Of a stretch of 17,938 nucleotides of DNA, positions 1 to 5,567 are shown piece by piece (the first letter of the stretch is position 1; each line of letters starts with the position of its first letter). The stretch comes from Treponema sp. GTDB taxonomy: Bacteria > Spirochaetota > Spirochaetia > Treponematales > Treponemataceae. Below the pieces are notes generated by a model. It saw only the letters and a list, made by a program, of their open reading frames with translations, did no database searches and was not told the DNA's origin. Position numbers and translations under genes: made by a program. The DNA is taken from the NCBI GenBank assembly GCA_017614655.1, contig JAGABO010000214.1:1-17938 (forward strand), read 5' to 3'.

Positions 1-1746
1 AATCTTGCAAACAAGGAAATCTTAATAGAAAAGCAGGGGAACTTCGGAAACAAGTACACCGGTGACCCTGCCTCTGCCGGACGTTACATTGAATGCCGCG
101 TTCATCCGCTTGCAAAAGAATTCCTTGTAACTAATCCTGCAATTACACACTTTGTTCCTAACTACGATGGCCGCGATACCGAGCCGGAAGTTTACCGTTC
201 AAAGCTTCCCCTTGTGCTTCTTATGGGAGCAGAAGGAATTGCAGTCGGTATGAGCACAAAGATTCTTCCCTATAACTTAAAGGAAGTTCTTGAAGCAGAA
301 ATAAAGTGCCTTAAAGGCGAAAGCTTTAAGCTTTATCCGGATGTATCAACCGGCGGCCTTATTGATGTTTCTGCTTACAACGACGGAAACGGAAAGATCG
401 TAACGCGTGCAAAATTTGACACGAGTGACGAAAAGAAAATTCTTATTACGGAACTTCCGGTAGATACCGATGCAAAGTCACTTTTAAAGTCGATTGATGC
501 AGCCTATAAAGCCGGAAAAATCAAAATCAGTTCTGTAGAAAACTTTACGACAAACCGCTGTCTTATAGAAATAAAGCTTCCGCGCGGAGTTTATTCAAAA
601 GATGTAATTGATGCCCTTTATGCTTACACGGACTGCGAAAAATCAATTGCATGCCAGATGCTTGTCATTAACGATAACATGCCGGTTGTAATGACGGCTA
701 CGGAAATCATAAAGTACTACGCAAAAAAACTTACGGCAATCATAAAGGACGAGCTCGAATTTGAACAGGGTAAGCTTACAGAAGAACTTCATGTCCGCAC
801 GCTTGAACGCATCTTTGTAGAAGAACGCATTTATAAGAAAATCGAAGAAATGAAAACTGCCGGAGATGTTGCAAAGGCTGTTCGCAAGGGCTTTGTTCCG
901 TTTAAGGCAGAACTTATCCGCGAAATAACCGATGACGATATTGAACACCTGCTTCAGATTCCGATCAGGCGCATTTCTCTTTTTGACATCAACAAAAACC
1001 GCGAGCAGGTTCTTGCAATCAATGCTCGGCTTAAGGAAATTGCAAAACGCTTAAAGCATCTTACTGCCTGTGCCGTTGAATACCTCGAAGGCATGATCGA
1101 AAAGTTTAAGAAACTCGAAGAAACTGCTAAAAAAGAAGAAAAGGATTTTTCTCTTGAGCGCCACACTCAGCTTGCAAGTTTCTCTGCCGTTGACGTTAAG
1201 GAAGTTGCCCGCCGCGACATAAGCCTCCGTTATGATGACAAGGGCTATCTTGGAACTTCTGTTTCCGGTGGCCGCGAACTCATGAAGGTTACTCCTTTTG
1301 ACAGAGTTTTTGTCGTAAGAAAGAGCGGAATCTTTACGGTCTGCGACGTTCCTGAAAGGCTCTTTGTTGACAAGGGAATGTACTGGTGTAATCTTGCCGA
1401 AAAAGAAATCATTCAGAAAGTACTCTGGACTGTAATCTATAAAGATCCGAAGACCGGTTACGCTTATATAAAGAGATGCCGTGTTGCAGGCTGGATTATG
1501 AACAGGGACTACAGTTTTGCACCGGACGGCATGGAAGTGCTTCATGTAGACACAAGGCAGAAGTTTACCTTTACCTTAAAGTTTGTTAAGAAACCAAGAA
1601 TGAAGATTCATGAGCAGACTTACAAGGCACAGTCCTTTGACGAAAAAGGCTTTAAGGCTGCCGGAGTTCGTCTTGAAGCCCGGGAACTTGAATCAGTTGA
1701 AGTAGAGCCGGTTCCGGAAGAAAGCGGACAGGGAAAACTTTTATAA
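1..1746 (+). CDS. parC: DNA topoisomerase IV subunit A (ParC/GyrA family), 5' end outside window
   Basis: This is the type II topoisomerase A subunit, which breaks and rejoins DNA through a catalytic tyrosine. The frame is open from base 1, so the N-terminus, including the quinolone-resistance region, lies outside the window; 581 residues are visible. The stretch GNFGNKYTGDPASAGRYIE matches the active-site region, with the catalytic Tyr at visible residue 29 (bases 85-87). It is followed by the LLMGAEGIAVGMS motif, a long helical coiled-coil segment around visible residues 240-390, and a short C-terminal region. No GyrA box (QRRGGKG-like) is seen in the C-terminal part, so I prefer ParC to GyrA. 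The insert NKYTGDPA, where most families have a shorter loop, looks lineage-specific. The stop overlaps the next start (TAATG). An internal ATG at 214 is not the true start, because conserved sequence continues upstream. Confidence 0.9.
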   Translation, partial: NLANKEILIEKQGNFGNKYTGDPASAGRYIECRVHPLAKEFLVTNPAITHFVPNYDGRDTEPEVYRSKLPLVLLMGAEGIAVGMSTKILPYNLKEVLEAEIKCLKGESFKLYPDVSTGGLIDVSAYNDGNGKIVTRAKFDTSDEKKILITELPVDTDAKSLLKSIDAAYKAGKIKISSVENFTTNRCLIEIKLPRGVYSKDVIDALYAYTDCEKSIACQMLVINDNMPVVMTATEIIKYYAKKLTAIIKDELEFEQGKLTEELHVRTLERIFVEERIYKKIEEMKTAGDVAKAVRKGFVPFKAELIREITDDDIEHLLQIPIRRISLFDINKNREQVLAINARLKEIAKRLKHLTACAVEYLEGMIEKFKKLEETAKKEEKDFSLERHTQLASFSAVDVKEVARRDISLRYDDKGYLGTSVSGGRELMKVTPFDRVFVVRKSGIFTVCDVPERLFVDKGMYWCNLAEKEIIQKVLWTVIYKDPKTGYAYIKRCRVAGWIMNRDYSFAPDGMEVLHVDTRQKFTFTLKFVKKPRMKIHEQTYKAQSFDEKGFKAAGVRLEARELESVEVEPVPEESGQGKLL

Positions 1747-2633
1747 TGAAGTTAGTGAATCCTGAATACGGCAGAATGAAAGAAGTTTTAAAAAACAGTT
1801 TTTCTGTGAACCTTCCCAGGGTACTTATTTCTGTTCTGCTGTGTATGATATTAAAAACCAGTTCGCTTCTTTTTACGTCAAGTCCTGTTCTTTCTGCAAA
1901 GAGTCTTGCTGACGGCGTTTTTTCTCCAGATCTGCTCTTTGCACTTCCGCTGTTTTTTTTCTCGCTTGTTATTGTCAATGTAATTGATTTTGGACTCATT
2001 CATTATTTAACGGACTTTATCTTAAAAAAGCAGTCGGCTCTCCGTTCTCTTTTTTACGGCTTTACACTTCCTGTTGTCTGGAAAGCCTCGGTATTTTTTG
2101 CATTAATCGAAGCGTTGAGTTTTGCTTTTATGACGGTGTGTTCATTTATTTTTTCTAAAAATGTTGCCGCGTTTTTTTTGAATGCAGAAATTGCACCTGC
2201 CGATATGCTTCCTTTTTTTGTAAGCGTATTTTTTTCTCTTATTTATGTGGTGGTTTCGCTTGTCTTAAAGCTTCCCTTTATCTTTACCTGGAATATTATA
2301 TGCGATGACAAAGGCGTAAAAATATTTGAATCTTTTTCCAGAAGTTTTAAGCTTCTTATGCCGAGATTCTTTCATTTTGCAGGATTTGTGATTTACAGCT
2401 CCTTTAAAAACTTTATTCTTTATGCAGTATTCTTTTGCGCAGAAACTTTTTATAATTCGGGAACTGCAGTACTTGTCTTTTCCTTTTTTTCTATTGTGCA
2501 GTTCCTTCTTGTAATGACAAAGGTTTATTCTTCCAGGCCCGTTTACTATTATTCTCTTCTTAGCGTGAACGGTCTTATCGGTGAACAGGTTAACGCAGAA
2601 GCCAAAGAAGGCACGGATGAAAGTTCTTCTTGA
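1746..2633 (+). CDS. six-helix integral membrane protein, function unknown
   Basis: A 295-residue, strongly hydrophobic protein with about six membrane segments (roughly residues 25-44, 62-88, 106-136, 154-182, 208-232 and 238-258). It has no signal peptidase site and a short charged C-terminal tail. The segment around residues 193-204 (FESFSRSFKLL) resembles the amphipathic repeat of bacterial membrane proteins related to the membrane domain of glycerophosphodiester phosphodiesterases, but this is only a resemblance. The ATG shares one base with the parC stop, and the 3' end overlaps the next gene by 17 bases, so the three genes are probably translated in a coupled way. Base composition is T-rich, as expected for the amino-acid content. 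I cannot assign a function. Confidence 0.8.
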   Translation: MKLVNPEYGRMKEVLKNSFSVNLPRVLISVLLCMILKTSSLLFTSSPVLSAKSLADGVFSPDLLFALPLFFFSLVIVNVIDFGLIHYLTDFILKKQSALRSLFYGFTLPVVWKASVFFALIEALSFAFMTVCSFIFSKNVAAFFLNAEIAPADMLPFFVSVFFSLIYVVVSLVLKLPFIFTWNIICDDKGVKIFESFSRSFKLLMPRFFHFAGFVIYSSFKNFILYAVFFCAETFYNSGTAVLVFSFFSIVQFLLVMTKVYSSRPVYYYSLLSVNGLIGEQVNAEAKEGTDESSS

Positions 2634-3210
2634 AGAAGCAACGGCAGAACTTACAGTAAAAGGCTCCCGTTTTCTCTCCGAAGTTTTTCCTGTAACAGGT
2701 CAGGCAGAAGCACGTGAAAAGCTTAACCTTCAGAAAAAAAAGTATGCTGATGCAACTCACGTAGTTCATGCGTTTATATGCGGTCTTCATGCGGAAGTCT
2801 GCGGAATGAGTGACGACGGTGAACCTTCGGGAACTGCAGGCCGTCCCGTGCTTGATATCCTTAAGGGAAGCGGAATTACAAACATTCTTCTTACCGTTAC
2901 GCGCTGGTTCGGCGGAACTCTTCTTGGAACAGGCGGACTTGTTAAGGCTTACGGCGACAGTGCAAAACAGGTGCTTTCTTTATGCAGGGCAGAAGAATAT
3001 GTAGAAAAAACAAAGCTTTCTTTTTACGTTTCCTATAATCTTCACGAAGCAGTAAAAAGGCTTTTTTCTGATTTTCATGTTCAGGTTTTAGAAGAAGAGT
3101 TTTCTGATAAAGTTTTTTTAAGTATTTTAGTTTACAAAGATGAAGTTTCGAATCTTGAATGCCGTCTTACGGATTTAAGCCGCGGAGAAATTTTAATTCA
3201 GTCTGAATAA
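2617..3210 (+). CDS. YigZ/IMPACT family protein (UPF0029)
   Basis: A 197-residue member of the YigZ/IMPACT family. The N-terminal UPF0029 domain carries KGSRF at residues 15-19 and the signature DDGEPSGTAGRP at residues 66-77, followed by TRWFGGTLLGTGGLVKAYG at about 95-113. A ferredoxin-like C-terminal domain (about 135-197) follows. In eukaryotes the family modulates Gcn2; the bacterial role is poorly defined, with proposed links to translation. A GTG 36 bases upstream (2581) is in frame. I prefer the ATG at 2617 because AAAGAAGG lies 5-6 bases before it and family proteins begin close to the KGSRF motif. It overlaps the membrane-protein gene by 17 bases and is the last gene before a terminator. 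Confidence 0.9.
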   Translation: MKVLLEEATAELTVKGSRFLSEVFPVTGQAEAREKLNLQKKKYADATHVVHAFICGLHAEVCGMSDDGEPSGTAGRPVLDILKGSGITNILLTVTRWFGGTLLGTGGLVKAYGDSAKQVLSLCRAEEYVEKTKLSFYVSYNLHEAVKRLFSDFHVQVLEEEFSDKVFLSILVYKDEVSNLECRLTDLSRGEILIQSE

Positions 3211-3221
3211 AATCAGAAAAA

Positions 3222-3259
3222 AAAACGAGATGACCGGCTTCATTATGTCATCCCGTTTT
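3222..3259. terminator. bidirectional intrinsic terminator between yigZ-like and pgi
   Basis: Arms AAAACGAGATGAC (3222-3234) and GTCATCCCGTTTT (3247-3259) pair with one non-Watson-Crick position, which is a G-U pair in the minus-strand transcript. On the minus strand the stem is followed by a run of nine T, a strong terminator for pgi. On the plus strand only four T follow, so it is weaker for the parC unit. Confidence 0.8.
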
Positions 3260-3274
3260 CTATGTTAAATACTT

Positions 3275-4867
3275 CTATTTTATTAAAAGTCCTGCGTAAG
3301 CCTTAAGCGCTCCGTCTGTTTTTCCTGAAAGAACTGCTTTTGCAAGAGTTTTTCCAAGCTGAACTCCTTCCTGGTCAAAGCTGTTTACATTCCAGATAAA
3401 GCCCTGGAACATTACCTTGTTTTCGTAGTGAGAAAGAAGGGCGCCGAGTGCTTCCGGAGTAAGCTGTTTTCCCCATATGAGGGAAGAAGGACGTTCTCCT
3501 GCAAAGTATTTGTTCGGATTTGAATCATCTTTTCCGAGAGCAAAGGCAACGATCTGTGCTGCAACATTTGCTGCAAGCTTTGTCTGGCTCTTAGAACCTT
3601 CGATTGTGATGTCCTTTCCGCACTGGTTGTTCTGGAAGGCAATGAACTGGAGCGGAATTACTGCCGTTCCCTGATGCAAAAGCTGATAGAACGAGTGCTG
3701 TCCGTTTGTTCCAGGTTCTCCAAAAATTACCGGACCTGTCTGATATGTGATTTTCTTTCCGAAGCGGTTTACGCTCTTTCCGTTGGATTCCATGTCCAGC
3801 TGCTGAAGATGAGCCGGGAATCTTGAAAGTGCCTGTGAGTACGGAAGAACAGCCGTCGAAGGAATATTAAGGACGTTTCTTTCGTAAACACCGATAAGTG
3901 CATCCATGAGGGCAGGGTTCTTTGCAAGGTCTTTTTCTTTTGCAGTTTTGTCTGCATCTGCTGCTCCCTTAAGAAACTTTGCAAATACTTCAGGACCGAA
4001 TGCAAGTGAAAGAACTGCTCCTCCAACTGCAGAAGTAGAAGAGTAGCGGCCGCCGATAAAATCATCCATGAAGAAAGAAGCCATGTAGTCAGGATTCTTT
4101 ACAAGAGGAGATGTTTCGCTTGTTACGGCAATCATGTGGCATGAAACTTTGCAGCCGGCTTTTTTTATTGCATCCTTTACAAAAGATTCGTTTGTAAGTG
4201 TTTCGAGGGTCGTTCCTGATTTTGAAACCAGAATGAAGATTGTCTTTGAAATATCAATTGAAGCAAGAACTGCTGCTGCATCATCGGGGTCAACATTTGA
4301 AATGAACTTTGCTTCCATCTCGAATTTGCCGTTTGCCTTTGCCCAGTTTTCGAGGGCCAGATACATTGCGCGTGGCCCCAAGTCTGAACCGCCGATTCCA
4401 ATCTGACATACGGTTGTATATTTTTCGCCTTTTTCGTTTTTAATTTTTCCTGTGTGAACTTTTTCGGCAAAATCAGCAATTTTTTTCTGCTGTTCTACAT
4501 AGAAATTTCTCTTGTTTACGCCGTCAACAACTACATTGTTTCCGAGCTGTCCGCGTGTAAGCTGATGAAGTACGAGACGTTTTTCTCCGGTGTTGATTAC
4601 ATCCCCGTTATAGAGGGCTTCGAATTTTTCCAGAAGCTGTGCTTCCTTTACAAGCTGCTTAAAAGCCGAAACAATCTGCTTATTTACAGCTTTTGCGGCA
4701 TAATTGTAGGTAAGCCCTGCAGCCATCGGTACAGAAAATTCTGCAACTCTTTTTGCTCCGGCGGCTCCGCTGAGTGCTTTCTTAAGCGAAACCGTTCCCT
4801 TAAAAGCCTGAAGCTTTTTAAAGCTTTCAAGCTTGTTCAAATTGTTCCAGGAAATTTTTACAGCCAT
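3275..4867 (-). CDS. pgi: glucose-6-phosphate isomerase
   Basis: A 530-residue cytoplasmic enzyme that interconverts glucose-6-phosphate and fructose-6-phosphate in glycolysis and gluconeogenesis. Phosphate-binding segments GIGGSDLG (157-164) and SKSGTT (215-220) are present, as is family signature 1 (FIGGRYSSTSAVG, about 270-282). The catalytic base region is MESNGKS (Glu360), the ring-opening His is in GTNGQHSF (His391), and signature 2 FDQEGVQLGK ends with Lys506. Length is normal for the long PGI class and no key residue is missing. The ATG follows GAGAGGA at a spacing of about 7. It lies 51 bases downstream of argR on the same strand with no terminator seen between them, so co-transcription is likely. 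Confidence 0.97.
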   Translation of the reverse strand: MAVKISWNNLNKLESFKKLQAFKGTVSLKKALSGAAGAKRVAEFSVPMAAGLTYNYAAKAVNKQIVSAFKQLVKEAQLLEKFEALYNGDVINTGEKRLVLHQLTRGQLGNNVVVDGVNKRNFYVEQQKKIADFAEKVHTGKIKNEKGEKYTTVCQIGIGGSDLGPRAMYLALENWAKANGKFEMEAKFISNVDPDDAAAVLASIDISKTIFILVSKSGTTLETLTNESFVKDAIKKAGCKVSCHMIAVTSETSPLVKNPDYMASFFMDDFIGGRYSSTSAVGGAVLSLAFGPEVFAKFLKGAADADKTAKEKDLAKNPALMDALIGVYERNVLNIPSTAVLPYSQALSRFPAHLQQLDMESNGKSVNRFGKKITYQTGPVIFGEPGTNGQHSFYQLLHQGTAVIPLQFIAFQNNQCGKDITIEGSKSQTKLAANVAAQIVAFALGKDDSNPNKYFAGERPSSLIWGKQLTPEALGALLSHYENKVMFQGFIWNVNSFDQEGVQLGKTLAKAVLSGKTDGALKAYAGLLIK

Positions 4868-4918
4868 AGTTTTCCTCTCTGTTTATTTTTGCGGTGTTTG
4901 CAAAAGCAAATCCGTTGA

Positions 4919-5392
4919 TTACTCATCTTCGAGTTCTGGAATTCTTTCCCTTAAGGCATTCATGAAATCTTCTCCGGAAACGCCTTCCTTAAGGCAGGCA
5001 AAAATGCAGTTGTCTCCTGCAACGGTCCCAAGTACTTCTTCCATGTTAAACTGGTCAAGTGCAGCACTTACGGAATCAGCATGACCTCCGAAAGTTTTTA
5101 TAACAACAATGTTTCCTGAATAATCTATGCTTACGTATCCGCGTAAAAAATCCTGAATGTAAACCTGTTCGCTTTCCCGGCTGTTGTCGTCATCGGGGAG
5201 GGTGTAGATATATCCTGCATGGCCGTCAGAAACTTTTCCTACTTTAAGGAGCTTTAAATCTCTGGAAAGAGTTGCCTGCGTTACCTCAAAGCCTTCTTTC
5301 TGAAGATGGCCCAGAAGTTCTTCCTGGCTTTCGATGCGGTTTCCTTTAATAAGTTTTCGAATTGTCTTAAGGCGGGTAAGGCGTTCTTTCAT
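4919..5392 (-). CDS. argR: arginine repressor ArgR
   Basis: A 157-residue transcription factor. Residues 1-70 form the winged-helix DNA-binding domain with the recognition-helix motif TQATLSRDLK (38-47). Residues about 78-150 form the hexamerisation and arginine-binding domain with GTVAGDN at 122-128. Most ArgR/AhrC proteins have GDD here; this one has GDN, which could alter ligand contacts. ArgR represses arginine synthesis and activates catabolism when bound to L-arginine, and often represses its own gene. No Shine-Dalgarno sequence precedes the ATG. Instead a promoter and an ARG-box-like palindrome sit directly against the start codon, as described in separate entries. No arginine gene is visible in the window; the downstream partner is pgi. 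Confidence 0.95.
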   Translation of the reverse strand: MKERLTRLKTIRKLIKGNRIESQEELLGHLQKEGFEVTQATLSRDLKLLKVGKVSDGHAGYIYTLPDDDNSRESEQVYIQDFLRGYVSIDYSGNIVVIKTFGGHADSVSAALDQFNMEEVLGTVAGDNCIFACLKEGVSGEDFMNALRERIPELEDE

Positions 5393-5393
5393 A

Positions 5394-5407
5394 TGTATAA
5401 TTATGCA
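5394..5407. promoter_or_regulatory. ARG-box-like operator at the argR start
   Basis: TGTATAATTATGCA is a near-perfect 14-bp palindrome, one base upstream of the argR ATG. It differs at two positions from the ARG-box core TGAATAATTATTCA. It covers the -10 element and the inferred transcription start, the position expected for ArgR autorepression. The identification as an operator is inferred from similarity and position. Confidence 0.6.
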
Positions 5408-5428
5408 GTTTTACACCTAAATTTTCAA
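5400..5428 (-). promoter_or_regulatory. argR promoter
   Basis: Reading the minus strand, TTGAAA (5428-5423) is followed by a 17-bp spacer and CATAAT (5405-5400). Seven bases separate the -10 from the A of the argR ATG, so transcription would start at or within a base or two of the start codon. Together with the absence of a ribosome-binding site, this suggests a leaderless mRNA. Confidence 0.6.
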
Positions 5429-5436
5429 GTACACTG

Positions 5437-5515
5437 AGCACGCGAGTGCGAAGGCTGTAATGAAGAGGCGATTTGCATAGCAAGAAGCCTTGGAATGAAG
5501 GTTAGGCGTGCTAAC
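5437..5515. repeat. nested inverted-repeat element in the mutS2-argR gap
   Basis: Three stems nest inside each other: AGCACGC (5437-5443) with GCGTGCT (5506-5512), AAGGCT (5451-5456) with AGCCTT (5486-5491), and TTGC (5473-5476) with GCAA (5480-5483). A local hairpin GTTAG/CTAAC (5501-5515) competes with the outer stem. The stretch lies wholly between genes and seems to be a compact secondary-structure element, perhaps a dispersed genomic repeat. It could help end mutS2 transcription, but no T-run follows the stems directly on the minus strand. Confidence 0.5.
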
Positions 5516-5567
5516 GCAAAAAATGCTTGCCGAGATTTTTTTCGCGCGTAAGCCTTATTGCGGCATT

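Noticed and set aside
214..1746. ATG at 214 as the topoisomerase start
   Set aside because: The frame is open to base 1 and encodes the active-site tyrosine region upstream of 214, so the gene begins outside the window.
2581..2616. GTG at 2581 as start of the YigZ-like gene
   Set aside because: The added 12 residues are not typical of the family, and a good ribosome-binding site lies before the ATG at 2617.
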